In this document: in pieces, positions 11,428 to 21,786 of the stretch
How positions within the stretch are numbered: position 1 is the stretch's first letter
Layout of the letters: the number at the start of each line of letters is the position of its first letter
DNA from: Triticum aestivum
Taxonomy: Eukaryota; Streptophyta; Magnoliopsida; Poales; Poaceae
DNA length: 64,000 nt
Assembly (NCBI RefSeq): GCF_018294505.1
Contig: NC_057808.1
Coordinates: forward strand, 355,434,696-355,498,695
Direction of reading: 5' to 3'
The notes under the pieces: model-generated
What the model was told of the DNA's origin: nothing
Seen by the model: only the letters and a program-made list of their open reading frames with translations
Database searches by the model: none
Position numbers and translations under genes: made by a program

Positions 11428-12650
11428 TTAGGCAAAAGTGACATGTAAGCGGAGTATAAGCCCATTATTCTACTTGCTCTTACAGAGAGCTTAGGCCTTG
11501 ATCAAAACACGCGCCTGAACAATTATTTATTTTAGGGCCAAGCTCAAACTTTCCTCTAGGACGTCCTTAATTAATTAGTTGAGACTAATATATAATTTGC
11601 CGGAGGTTAAGACTAATAGACTAGTGCCGAATGCAACCAGAGAACATCAATTATTGATCATCACAAAGCATACGATCGTGATCAGCAACAGATATCTCAA
11701 TGCTTATACTATATGTTTTTCTAAAAAATGCTTATACTATATTCCATGTTCCAACGACCATGTGATGCTTCTAGCTAGGAATACCGGTCCATGCAATGCA
11801 CGATGGACCACGCACTGGCATACCGAACACAAACGGCAGATCCATCCATGGCGATGGCCATGGCGGGCGCTCGACCGGCTGGACCATCGTCGATCGATCC
11901 ATGAACCCACTGGGGCTCGACCGGCCATAACTCCGCAACGGTTTCGAAACAACAGCAACCACTACTCGATCTAGCAGGTCGATCGATCAGGAGGCCCCCA
12001 AACTGTTGGCCTGGCCCCGTATTCAAAGCCGGCGTGGACGTACGTACAGACACTGCCACATGCGGAAAGCACGCGACGGCAGAAGCGGTTGTGCTTGTGC
12101 ATGCATGCACACCTGACCCCTGCCGGCCGGAATCGTCCATGGACGATCGCATGGTTCACCGTTTATCGTTGCCGCTTGCCAAAGTTAACCTGCGTGCCCT
12201 CCGCTTGCTTCGCGGGTGAGTCACGTAGCTAGGCCCTGCGTGCGTACGGCCGGCGTCCTCTCCGGCCGGGACCCCGGCAGTGCTACGGAGCAGCGGTCAA
12301 GTAGCTACTTATTACGTGCTCCCCTTTCCTGCTTGTGCATGCAGCGTGCGAACGGCCGGCGAGCAGAGGTACGTACGTGCGAGGTAGCCGACGGCGTGAC
12401 GACAAGGAATCAGCAAAGGCACCGCCCGGTTACTGACATTTTCTTGAGGCGAACCTCTACGTAGTATATATCCTTACACGGAGGGAGTGCTACGTAGTAC
12501 TGCCATTGCCATTGATGAACGGTCAACTTTCTAGACTAGTCAGGTCGATCGGCTGTGCCGTACGTACGTGGTACTACTAAATGTAGCCAAGGAGAGAAAG
12601 GACAATGGGTATTGTTCATTCAGATGCATGCATGCACGCCAACGAAATTT

Positions 12651-12682
12651 TAGGATCACACTGTTGTGCATGGAAAATACTG
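12651..12682 (+). repeat. 32-bp direct repeat, partner at 10353-10384
   Basis: This is the second copy of the repeat described at 10353, with one mismatch. It lies in the 3' flank of the bHLH gene, about 360 bp beyond its stop codon. Confidence 0.8.
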
Positions 12683-13041
12683 CATTGATAAGGTGAAAAA
12701 GTGTACATCCCTAGTGGTAGTAGTAGTACGCATGGACGGGCTTGCGAGTCCAAAAAAAGCTTGGAGCAAACCACGTACGAGCTAGCTAGCATGCGGTAAC
12801 AACGACGACAATAAATGTAACTAGAAGGTTCCTACTACACATCTTTACACGCATGCATGCATGTGGCCATGCACACAGCCGCACAGAGCTACAGAAATCA
12901 TCCGAGGAACTCCAAAAGCGATCGAGGACGACGAGCTGGTGCGCGCGGCGCGGGCCGGCGACAGAAACGGAAGGAAAGGATTATTGAATCACTATCATCA
13001 TGGTAGCTGAAGCGTCGACGAGCCGTGCTGATGAGGATGGG

Positions 13042-13749
13042 CTACCACGGCGCGTGCTGAAGCGCGGGGTAGGCGAAAGCAGCGGCGCGGTGGGCGGCCG
13101 CGCCGGTGGCGGCGGCGGCGAGCTCGAGCGACTGCACCTGGGACTTGAGGAACTTGACGTAGTGGATGGCCTCGTCGAGCATGGAGGCGGTGTCCATCTT
13201 GGTGCCGCCTGGGACGAGGCGCTGCAGGACGCGGATGCGCTCGCTGATGCGCTCCCGCCGCAGCCTCGCCGCCACGCTCTGCGGGTCCTTGGAGGTCCGC
13301 ACGTTGCGGCGCTTCGGCGGGCGCACCGCCTCCGGGTCGACCTCCACCGGCTGCAGCGCGGCGATGTGGAAGATCATCTCCCGCATCGCGTCCGACGACG
13401 ACGGGGACGAGTACCCCTGCGGCGCGCCGCCGGCGCCGTCGAAGATGGCGGCGCCCGGGGACACCACGTACTCCTGGTGCACGCCCCCGGTGCCGGCGTA
13501 CCCCGCCGGGGCGGCATGGGCCTGCAGGTCCTGATGGTAAAAATAGCCGGCGTCGGCGGCCATGCAGGTCGTGGACACGTGCGGCGGAGGCGAGAGGCTG
13601 TGCGAAGGGGTCTGCACGGGCGATATCGGCGGCGACGCATCCCCCATCATCATCGACTGGTCGTTGAGCGCCTGCTCCAGCTGAAGCATGGTGTTCATCA
13701 GCGCCAGCTGCGCCTCCGGGCTGGAGCTCATCAGCAAGTCAAAGTCCAT
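13042..13749 (-). CDS. bHLH transcription factor, HECATE/INDEHISCENT type (group VIIIb)
   Basis: This 235-residue, single-exon protein is probably a nuclear DNA-binding regulator of organ or meristem development. The conserved block [20 protein letters not shown] (122-141) leads into a basic region (145-170) and a helix-loop-helix (168-208) with [20 protein letters not shown]. This matches Arabidopsis HEC1/HEC2 and, less closely, IND. The His and Glu that contact a standard E-box are Gln157 and Ala161, with Arg165 kept, which is the known pattern of this group. Residue 163 is Leu where Arabidopsis HECs have His. The N-terminus (1-60) is Met/Ser/Pro-rich and the C-terminus Ala-rich. The start is secure: an in-frame TGA lies three codons upstream (13756-13758) and the context is CCATGG. 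High GC and lack of introns fit the family. The plus-strand open frame over the same bases is a GC shadow. Confidence 0.93.
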   Translation of the reverse strand: MDFDLLMSSSPEAQLALMNTMLQLEQALNDQSMMMGDASPPISPVQTPSHSLSPPPHVSTTCMAADAGYFYHQDLQAHAAPAGYAGTGGVHQEYVVSPGAAIFDGAGGAPQGYSSPSSSDAMREMIFHIAALQPVEVDPEAVRPPKRRNVRTSKDPQSVAARLRRERISERIRVLQRLVPGGTKMDTASMLDEAIHYVKFLKSQVQSLELAAAATGAAAHRAAAFAYPALQHAPW

Positions 13750-13918
13750 GGATGATCACTCAAACGATCGAGAGCTTGCTCTCAGTGAGACGTCTGCTCA
13801 GCGTGCTCTTGCTGCGAAGGACTGGACTACGAGCGAGCTCGGCTCGAGCTTGCTGGCGAGTGGCTGTTTGAGGAAGGTTTTGCTGGCTGTGCTGTTGCCG
13901 AACCGCAAGTGGAGGCAC

Positions 13919-13928
13919 CTATTTATAG
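13919..13928 (-). promoter_or_regulatory. TATA box of the bHLH gene
   Basis: Read on the minus strand the sequence is CTATAAATAG, a near-perfect plant TATA box. It lies 170 bp upstream of the ATG, which predicts a 5'UTR of roughly 135-145 bp. Confidence 0.75.
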
Positions 13929-14347
13929 GCAGATCGGCAGAGGAGGAGCCGGGACCGTAGGGCCGTTGCGGTTTGGAGTGGACTGGCTGGGGCAATGTGA
14001 CGCTGCTTCCTCTGTAGCATCAGCGCACACTAGCAGCTAGTGATCGATCTCTTCTTTTCAATTATTTCCCGCTTTCTATTTTATTTATTTATTTTATTTC
14101 TGTATACGTCCTTTCCTTTTGCCTTCCCGCTCCTTCCTCGAAACTGGAATTACACTCCCGTGCACTGCGCCAATGTATAGATAAACTTTCGCTTTCGTCG
14201 AGAGGGACGTCTCTACAAAATGTCTCACACAACACGGATCAGCCGAAATCTTCCAGAATTAAGAATGCCGACGACTGCTTTGGCCGTCGAATTAAGCTTT
14301 CCGCACCTGATTTGGTTAGCGGCGAGGGTCGGTCAGTTCTCGGCGGC

Positions 14348-14399
14348 CTGACACGTGGATTATGTGGGCGGTCGCTTTTGCTGTCCACGTGTCGGTCAG
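14348..14399 (-). promoter_or_regulatory. Palindromic pair of G-boxes upstream of the bHLH gene
   Basis: Two CACGTG cores (14352-14357 and 14386-14391) sit 34 bp apart in opposite orientation, as CTGACACGTGGA and TCCACGTGTCGGTCAG. They are about 0.6 kb upstream of the bHLH start codon. G-boxes are bound by bHLH and bZIP factors. The symmetry suggests a composite element, but its function is inferred. Confidence 0.5.
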
Positions 14400-14523
14400 T
14401 GGAGCACTCTGCAGTGTAGCTGGCTTCGAAAGGGAAAACATGCAGTGGGGCATAGCGTATCGCGCTCCAGGTCGGACTGATGCAGGTTATGGGCGATGAA
14501 TCGCGCGCGGGAGAATACTATCA

Positions 14524-14735
14524 CCTCCGTCTAGGTGAATAAGTTATTTGCGTAGTTTTAGATCATCGATTTGAGGAATTAAATATATGTTATATGTCAT
14601 GAAAAGTATATCACTAGATTTTTACATGGATGTAGTTTCTAAATATATATATATTTTGTCATATATAATACATATTTTGATAGTTAAATCGTCAATCGAG
14701 AACTACGTAAATGACTTATTCACCGAGACGGAGGT
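14524..14735. mobile_element. Stowaway-type MITE in the bHLH upstream region
   Basis: The left end ACCTCCGTCTAGGTGAATAAG and the right end CTTATTCACCGAGACGGAGGT form terminal inverted repeats of about 21 bp; subterminal parts also pair (ATCGATTTGAGGAATTAA against TTAAATCGTCAATCGAG). The end sequence is a Stowaway variant lacking the outer CTCC. There is no coding capacity. Confidence 0.7.
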
Positions 14736-14887
14736 TTTTAGTTACCACCGTAGTTTTCTTCTTCTTACACGTACTAGTTATACGCAAAATATAAAAATAT
14801 GTATGGCGCATATAAATTTTATACGACTTAGTATATGTATAGCTTTTCTCGCAAATATGTATGGCGCATATAAATGTGTACGACTTA

Positions 14888-14888
<1 letters not shown>

Positions 14889-14959
<71 letters not shown>
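14889..14959. repeat. (TA)n microsatellite, about 35 units
   Basis: This is an uninterrupted TA dinucleotide run of about 71 bp. The Tyr-Ile repeat frames on both strands across it are artefacts. Shorter TA runs occur at 14646 and 15453. Confidence 0.97.
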
Positions 14960-14961
<2 letters not shown>

Positions 14962-15262
14962 CAAATTTTATCTACCAACAGTGGAGTTACCACCACTTGA
15001 GTTTTTGTATATTGTATGTAGTATTTGTCAAAACCATGAGTATGTACGTGTAGTATGTAATATATAACGATGTTTAGGTAGTATATATACTACTTTTTAG
15101 GTAGTATGTACCATATTTTAAGCATACTCTTTTATACGTACAAATATGTACGTATTTCATAAATATAACGAAAACTATGGGCTCATATGCAATTTTTTCA
15201 TGTAACTTGCTTTGAAATCTCTTATATATATAATGTATGAACATATTTAGAATGATAAAGTA

Positions 15263-15375
15263 CTCCCTCCGTCCGGAAATACTTGTCGAAGAAATGGATG
15301 TATCTAAATGTATTTTAGTTTTAGATACATCTATTTTTATCCATTTCTCCGACAAGTATTTTCGGACGGAGGGAG
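15263..15375. mobile_element. Complete Stowaway MITE (113 bp)
   Basis: The ends CTCCCTCCGTCCGGAAATAC and GTATTTTCGGACGGAGGGAG are nearly perfect inverted repeats. The whole element folds back on itself around TTTTAGTTTTAGATACATC. TA target duplications flank both sides (15261-15262 and 15376-15377). Confidence 0.95.
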
Positions 15376-15496
15376 TAGTATATAAGGTACCACATGGTAG
15401 TATATGAGACATGTGGGGTAAATACCCTCAGGTGGTAGGATAGATTTTTCCTATATATATATATATAGCTTTTTTTGTGAAAAGACTTATATGTTA

Positions 15497-15786
15497 CTCC
15501 CCTCGTCCTATAATATAAAAGCGTTCTTTACACTATTATGACACTATTAGGCTAGTCATAGTGGAAGTAACTTAGGTACTAGTAACATAGCGTACTTCAA
15601 TCAAACTTTAGTGGCATGTAGTTAATAAGGATAGAGGTGTTTAGAGTAACAACATAGCGCTTTCTGAGAAAGGATGAGTTTACAAGCTAATAAATAAATC
15701 CATCTATGGCACTACTACTATGTTACTTTGCATTATGAGGATAGTTACTCTCCACTATGACCAGCCTTATGACACTATTATGGGAC
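15497..15786. mobile_element. Stowaway MITE split by a Tourist-like MITE and lacking its right end
   Basis: The left end CTCCCCTCGTCCTATAATAT follows TA. The interior ACACTATTATGACACTATTA is cut by the 15550-15766 element and resumes as TGACACTATTATGGGAC. The expected right end GGAGGGAG is absent, because a second Stowaway (15787-16015) begins there. Confidence 0.75.
15550..15766. mobile_element. Tourist-like (PIF/Harbinger) MITE nested in a Stowaway
   Basis: The ends GGCTAGTCATAGTGGAAGTAA and TTACTCTCCACTATGACCAGCC are inverted repeats (about 14 of the outer 16 match). Exact TTA duplications lie at 15547-15549 and 15767-15769. Length is 217 bp with no coding capacity. Confidence 0.88.
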
Positions 15787-16015
15787 TTCATTTCAAAATA
15801 TAGCGCGCTTGCGCTTCTTAAAATCTAACTTTGACCATAAATCTAACCAACAAGACCGACTGCGGCGAGAGAAAAAATATAATTGAAAACTTTTTTTAAA
15901 TATGAATTCACTAATATAACTTTTGCTCCCGCCGTAGTCGGTCTCGTTGGTTAAATTTATGGTTAAAATTAAAGCACAGGAATAGAGGAAGCATTATATT
16001 TTAAAACGGAGGGAG
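15787..16015. mobile_element. Second Stowaway-type MITE, left tip missing
   Basis: The left arm (TTTCAAAATATAGCGC, then ACCATAAATCTAACCAACA and AGACCGACTGCGGCG) pairs over about 80 bp with the right arm ending TTTTAAAACGGAGGGAG, which is followed by TA (16016-16017). The canonical left tip CTCCCTCCGT is replaced by the broken end of the preceding Stowaway. Confidence 0.75.
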
Positions 16016-16600
16016 TAGTACCTATAATCTTACATGGCGAGCAAATCCCATACGTTCTGACCTTTGCACCGTTTGCGCATTTTAGTTACTATCAATCATA
16101 GAAGATTGAGGAGCGGTCAGGTACGGAACAAGCCGCCGTGGAGTAAAGCGAGCGTACACGGCGGGTTGCCATCGGCTCCCAACACGGTCAACGGGCTCAA
16201 GGGCGTTGGTCAGTTGGTCGGTTGGCGTTTGGTACTCTCTTATAAATGACCCGGACCCGCGCGTGCTTGGCCGTATACGATCCGACCGCGCGTAGCAAAC
16301 CACGTGTCGGTGATGCACGGGAGGACAAACATGCTCCGTTCACTTGCCTTTCCGCGAGCGTCCACCGCGTCGAGGCGCGATCGTTTACCGACGCATGGAA
16401 ATTTTTACGTGATAATGCTGTTTTTTCTGCATAATTTTACTAGGGTGGTTACTCTGGTAGATGCTGCCAAAGATATTGTGATTTGAGTTATAAAACAAAA
16501 CTACAAAGTTCACGAGAGACAAACGGCAACTAATGTAAGAGTAGCAGGGGCATGCATGCCCTGTAAGATTGGATAAGCTCCAGAGAGAACATCAGCAGCA
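16016..16600. other. No feature recognised
   Basis: This is low-copy-looking sequence upstream of the MITE cluster. Short open frames on both strands have no domain or preferred frame. Confidence 0.5.
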
Positions 16601-16910
16601 TCACATGATGAACGCCCAGCTTGCTGTCCTGGTCTTCAGCGATGGTGCAGCAAAAGCCTGGGGAGACCAACAACTCGCCAGGGTGGGGCTGGTCACCACA
16701 GTTTTGTCCCATGCATCCCTCTTCTTGATTGGCGATAGGTAGCAAACGCCCTCATCAGAGATCCTGAACTTGCTCCAGGGGTCGCCAGATGGCAGAGCAC
16801 GAGAGTGGACAGATGGGAACATGTTTAGCCACTTGCAATCATCAGAGGTTTCTGTATAAACACTGACAAGGCTTCCAAGAAGGCTTTCAACCTCTCTCTC
16901 TGCTTTGGTC
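16601..16910 (-). pseudogene. Unidentified gene-like fragment, C-terminal end
   Basis: On the minus strand a coherent open frame runs from about 16910 to a stop at 16601-16603. It contains KAEREVESLLGSLVSVYTET and then KWLNMFPSVHSRALPSGDPW, and ends in WAFIM. The composition is that of a real soluble protein rather than a random frame. A second frame just upstream (GLEADPKNNQVLGGVVSGPK, about 16905-16965) looks coding too, so one frameshift is likely. I do not recognise the family. It could be a captured host-gene end or part of the neighbouring LINE. Confidence 0.4.
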
Positions 16911-17039
16911 CAGAGACAACACCACCTAGTACCTGATTGTTCTTAGGATCAGCCTCAAGACCTGGGTAGTAAAGATCCATTTGATATTTCAAAAATCATA
17001 GAATTTCCATATTCCCTGAAGCACCAAACTACAGCAAAA

Positions 17040-17560
17040 TTGACAAATACTTAGAGCAGAATTTCTATTATTGGAGACCTAGAATTTTGCAAAGGATTCA
17101 AAGTCATCGCGCACAGTGAGTCCAAATTGATCTTTCACAAAAGATCAAATGTTCCTAGCGACTACACATTCAAAAAACAAAAAGAGAGATGGACTCAATT
17201 TACAGACAGAAAACACAATCCAGAGGTTTAATGATGCGTCTCTTCCTAAGGTTATCTCTAGACATCAACTTGTTGTGACATAGCAACCAAAGAAGGATAT
17301 GAATTTTAGGAGGAACCCTAAGGTTCCAGACAGCAGACACAAATGCTCGCTAGACCCCCCCTAAAATTAATAACATGATAAAGAGAGTTGGTGGAGTGTT
17401 GCCCCTTATTTTCTAGCTACCAGACTAGAGCATAAGGATCAGTAGAGAAAACAACACTACCAGCTATCTCTACTAGTTGATACCACTACTCCATAAGTTT
17501 GTTATCAAAATTCCTTCTGAAAGAAAGTTTTAGTTGCCTGCAATCTGAAACATCCTTAAT
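17040..17560 (-). pseudogene. LINE non-LTR retrotransposon fragment (zf-RVT domain)
   Basis: Minus-strand translation gives a typical plant zf-RVT domain, the zinc-binding segment behind the LINE reverse transcriptase. It reads VWNLRVPPKIHILLWLLCHN, then RDNLRKRRIIKPLDCVFC. The preceding region reads QWYQLVEIAG-like and NSLYHVINFRGG, as in other plant LINEs. Stops and frameshifts are present. The RT part should lie further right but is cut off by the retrotransposon nest that starts at 17561. Confidence 0.7.
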
Positions 17561-17933
17561 GATAGAAATATGCCCTAATAAAATGGTTATCATTATATTT
17601 CCTAAATCATGATAAAGGTTTATTATTCATGCAAGTATTGTATTGATCGGAAACTTAAATACATGTGTGAATACATAAACAAACACCGTATCCCTAGTGA
17701 GCCTCTACGAGACTAGCTCGTTGATCAAAGATGGTTAAGGTTTCCTAACCATGGACATGAGTTGTCATTTGATAACGGGATCACATCATTAGGAGAATGA
17801 TGTGATGGACAAGACCCATCCGTTAGCTTAGCATAATGACCGTTCAGTTTGTTGCTATTGCTTTCTTCATGTCAAATACATATTCCTTCGACTATGAGAT
17901 TATGCAACTCCCGGATACCGGAGGAATACCTTG
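17561..17933 (+). repeat. Copia (BARE/Angela-type) LTR, first 373 bp only
   Basis: TGATAGAAATATGCCCTAAT is a variant of the LTR start seen at 4086 and 62296, and the following sequence stays alignable with those LTRs. It ends abruptly at CCTTG (17929-17933), where Tat copy 1 has inserted. This LTR is the outermost layer of the nest; its remainder should lie beyond the right edge of the window. Confidence 0.85.
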
Positions 17934-18452
17934 TGTTGGGGATATAATTATTAGTATGACCCGTCAGGAGGCGCCGGGTCATACTTAAGACAGTTCATGA
18001 AGCCCGAGACCACTCCTGGAGATGACGGGTTAGTTAAGGGCCCAAGGCCCAAAGGGCGACTTAAGGCCCATAGAGATAAACCGCCATATATGTGTAAACT
18101 TGTACTATAAGGCAGGAATAGAGAGAAACCGAGCCGGGCACTGTTTATGAGCCGGCCGGGACTCTATGAGCCGCTGGGCGTCGACCTCTGTATATAAAGG
18201 GACGACCCGGCGGCGGTTCAGGGCAAGTAACCACAAATCGAGAGCTAGGTCAAGCGGATTCGCTCCCTAGTTATCGAGGCATAAGCAATCCCACTCAAAA
18301 CTGGACCGTAGGCTTTTACCTTCACTGTAAGGGGCCGAACCAGTATAAACCCCGTGTCCTTTGTCCCGATTAACCCCTTCTTGCTTCCTAGTTGCGATGG
18401 CTCCATGACTAAGTCCTTTCGCTAGGACATCTGCCGTGACAATTCCACGACA
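17934..18452 (+). repeat. 5' LTR of Tat copy 1
   Basis: The LTR begins TGTTGGGGATATAA and ends CCGTGACAATTCCACGACA. It has a TATA box TATATAAA at 18191-18198 and is followed by one base and the PBS. Its U5 part has ATGGCTCCATGA, so the gag start that lies in the LTR of copy 2 is closed here by TGA. Confidence 0.9.
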
Positions 18453-18453
18453 G

Positions 18454-21400
18454 TTGGCGCCCACTGTGGGGCCATCGCACGGTGGATTTGAGTTCTTGAA
18501 GGGCAGCTTCATTGGGCTCAAGGGATACGCTGTGGGCTGGATGACCAAGAGTCGTCGCGGCAAGCTCTACATTGACGACGCAGGCTGGGGCCCCGACGCC
18601 GGCTCAATTAAGTACGGGTACCGGGTCCCCTTCGGCGGAGTTCACGTCTTCATCGGCCGGATCGGTGAGCCGGGCCCTGAGCCGGACATCTACACCGACA
18701 TCGTCGAGACGGCTCAGCGTGCGAGACTCGCCCAGGCTCCGCTCGCCATGAAGCGTGCCTTCGTGGGATGCATCCATGGAGGAGAACTTCCTGAAGGATC
18801 AGTGTCTGGCGGTGAGACGGCCATCTATTCTGACGGTGAGTCGTCCATGGGTGAGACGGATTCGTTGTATCAACTACAAGACGGTGGGCTTGGGGGCTGT
18901 TCCGATAGCAGTAGTATTCCGGACCCCTTTGAGCCGCCAAGCAGAGTAGGGATCTTCATGGCTGGCACTCAACCCGGTCAAAACTCTACAGCTGCGGCAG
19001 CAATAACCTCCGGGTCAGCGGCAGCCGGGGCAGGAGGCCCTATGCGCCCGCCGGCTCAGGTGCTGATAGATCTCACGGATAGGCTGACAACCCTGTTAAC
19101 CGCTGCAGTTAATCCGGCGGATCAAGCTGAGCATGATGCAGAGGTGGCACGGTTACGTGAAGAGATAGCACAAGCCAAGGAAAACCTGGCAGCTGAGGAC
19201 ACCAGACTGGCCACAGAACGGGCGGCTTTGAATGCTCGAGCTCAGCAGCTTCAATCAGAAGCATTCCAGCTTACGATGGACTTAAACGCATCAAAAGAGG
19301 TCATGAGGAGAAGGCACCAGAAGTCCCAATCCCGTCTACCTTCGATTTATGATCCAAGAAACCTCTTCCGCACACCCGGTGCAGGCCCCAGTAATCCGCC
19401 GGAGGTAAACCCGGCTGCGACGCTTGGAGCTGGGACGCCGGTTCAACCACAGGCGATGGAAGCTCCTCGAGTGAACACAGCTCCGCCTCAGTATGTACCG
19501 ACACCTCCGGGTCATTATTCTAACCCGTTGAAGAACATGATTGCTGCGGCGGCGCGATTGGCGGCTCTCCCAGTGGAAGGCGACTCTCCGACAGCGGTCG
19601 AGACACGAAGGGTCAGAGAACTTCTTCAGACGGCTCTGGCACAGCAGGAAGCATATTCGTATAGTCAAGACAGGATTCATTCGACCCCTCGCCCAAGCCG
19701 GAGCCCAAGCTATAGCAGGCATATGGACTCTGCTACAGTTTCAAGCAACGCCCGGCGTCATGACCAACCGTACGGGCATGACCCGGCGCGTGATGGAGCC
19801 CCTAACTTGGGTGATCAGGACAGGATACGCCAAGAGGCAGAGCGGGCGGTTCAGCAGGCGGCTGAGCGGGCGGCTTACCAATCTTTTCCGGCCCATCCGA
19901 CGACTTCTATTGAAGCAGGTGCAACCACGAGAACCGGAGGTGTCCCTTGTTTAGTACCAGCACTGCGTAATGAGCGTTTGCCCAAAGATTTTAAGGGGCC
20001 TCTAAAGGTGCCTAACTACACGACTGACTTACAGCCTGGGGCGTGGATTGAAAGTTATGAGATGGCCATGGAATTGCTGGAGGTCAGTGACGCGGCAATG
20101 GCCAAGTACTTCACTATGATGCTGGATGGAACGGCCCGCACTTGGTTAAAGGGACTGCCACCTAATTCCATTGGTTCCTGGTCCGAGTTAAAGGCCCGGT
20201 TTATTCAGAACTTTAAGGACACATGCAAGCAGCCCATGTCGATTGTGGACTTGACTAATTGCAAGCAAGAGGAAGGTGAGTCCACGACCCATTGGGTGCG
20301 CCGGGTGAAGGAAATAATACATTCATCTGATAAGATGGTTGCCGGCTCTGCAGTCTTAATGTTGGAGAAAAATTGCCGTTTTGAACCTCTGAAACAGAAG
20401 CTGGGGCGGCTCAAGCGCGATTGTAATGACATGGGCCAGCTGATGGCGGCTCTAGTCAAATACACCGATTCCGATAGTACCAAGGATCCTGCGTCTGATG
20501 AAGAGAAGACAGGGAAGGGAAAGAAGAACGGCAACGCTAAGGGTCTTTAGCATAACCTGACGAATCAAGGAGGTAATAATAAACGTAAGGCTGACGGTAG
20601 CTCGGAGTTTGTGGCTAATGCACAGGGTAATAATCAACGACTTAAGGGGAGGCCACCCCCTCGGTCTGGCGGGTAAGGTCCCACCCTTGAGCAGTTGCTA
20701 AATGAGCCCTGTCCAAGGCACGGTACCTGGGAGAAGCCAGCTACCCACCTATGGAAAGACTGTACGATCATGAAGGCTTTCAAGAATTCTAACATGTTCG
20801 ACGGCCATCATGGACCGGGCGGCGGTTCAGGTGGCGGCGGTTTTCATGGCCCGGGTGGCGGTTCAAATTCCAACTTTCAGGGCCCTCAAGGTAACCAAGG
20901 TGGTTATCATCATCAATCTGGCCAAGGAGGTCAGCAGCAGCAGCAAACCGGGTATCAGAGTAACCCAAAGCAGTTGAATAGTGGGCAGTATCATGTGTTT
21001 ACCACCAGTTTATGCATACGGGATCAGAAGCTTCATAAGAGGGCTGTGAACGCCGTTGAGCCGGCAGTCCCTCGCTATCTGAGATGGTCTGAGCAGCCTA
21101 TTATATGGAGTAGGGAGGATCACCCTCCCCGGGTTGACAATCCGGGTCACTTGGCCTTAGTAGTGGCGCCTCAAGTTGGTGGATACAAATTCACAAAAGT
21201 GCTCATGGATGGAGGCAGCAGCATCAACATCCTCTATTATGATACCTTTCGGCGCATGGGATTGACTGATAAAAATCTCAAGACATCCAACACTGTTTTT
21301 CATGGAGTAGTGCCCGGTAAGTCGGCATACCCAGTGGGTAATATTGAGCGGGAAGTAGCCTTTGGTGATGAGCATGATTCCAGGGCTGAGAAGTTAACCT

Positions 21401-21786
21401 TTGAGGTAGTCAAAATCTGGAGCCCGTATCACGCATTGTTTGGACGGCCGGCTTATGCAAAGTTCATGGCGCTGCCGTGTTATGTTTACCTGCAGCTCAA
21501 TATGCCGGGTCATAAGGGCACCATCACAGTGCATGGGAGTTGGAAGATAGCCTTGGAATGTGAGGAAGGCGATGCAGCTTATGCTGAATCTGTTTGTGCA
21601 ACAGAGAAGTTGAAGTTCTACAAGGACAATGTTGACCCGGCGTACATGACGTCTTTGAAAAACCCAACCACGGAACATGAGCCGGTGATGAAATTTAAGT
21701 TGGCTGATGAAACCAAGCTTGTTGATTTTGTTCCAGGCGACTCATCTAAGCAGTTCAGTATCAGTGCCAATCTGGATCCCAAATAG
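18454..21786 (+). pseudogene. gag-protease of Tat copy 1
   Basis: The frame runs through the PBS (LAPTVGP) into gag. In order it has a conserved N-terminal block (RGKLYIDDAGWGPDAGSIKY), an acidic and Pro-rich middle, and the capsid-like Retrotrans_gag domain (PGAWIESYEMAMELLEVSD, then TARTWLKGLPPNSIGSW). A basic Gly/Gln-rich region and a retropepsin-like domain with LMDGGSSINILYYDTF (about 21205) follow. Compared with copies 2 and 3 there are two nonsense changes, a TAG at 20548-20550 (CAG in copy 2) and a TAA at about 20674. The frame ends at the TAG at 21784-21786, which copy 2 shares. Confidence 0.85.

Larger units (their letters stand above)
7076..13041. other. Intergenic region left of the bHLH gene
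   Basis: No credible coding region was found. The stretch contains MITEs at 7462-7624, 9978-10038 and 10214-10352, a Harbinger-type element at 10472-11427, scattered ACGT-core motifs (for example CACGTGG near 8593 and 9315), and low-copy sequence that includes the 3' flank of the bHLH gene (12600-13041). The many short frames in 8024-9307 and 11570-12464 show no domains and no preferred frame. Confidence 0.6.

Noticed and set aside
12479..12489. CGGAGGGAGTG as a Stowaway end
   Set aside because: Only the 11-bp tip is present and no matching left end was found nearby.
13000..13755. A 251-residue plus-strand open frame across the bHLH gene
   Set aside because: It is the GC-driven shadow of the minus-strand bHLH gene. 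It has an Arg/His/Gly/Leu-rich composition without domains, whereas the minus frame has clear family conservation and a TATA box.
14587..15067. Open frames on both strands made of Tyr-Ile repeats
   Set aside because: They are translations of the (TA)n microsatellite.
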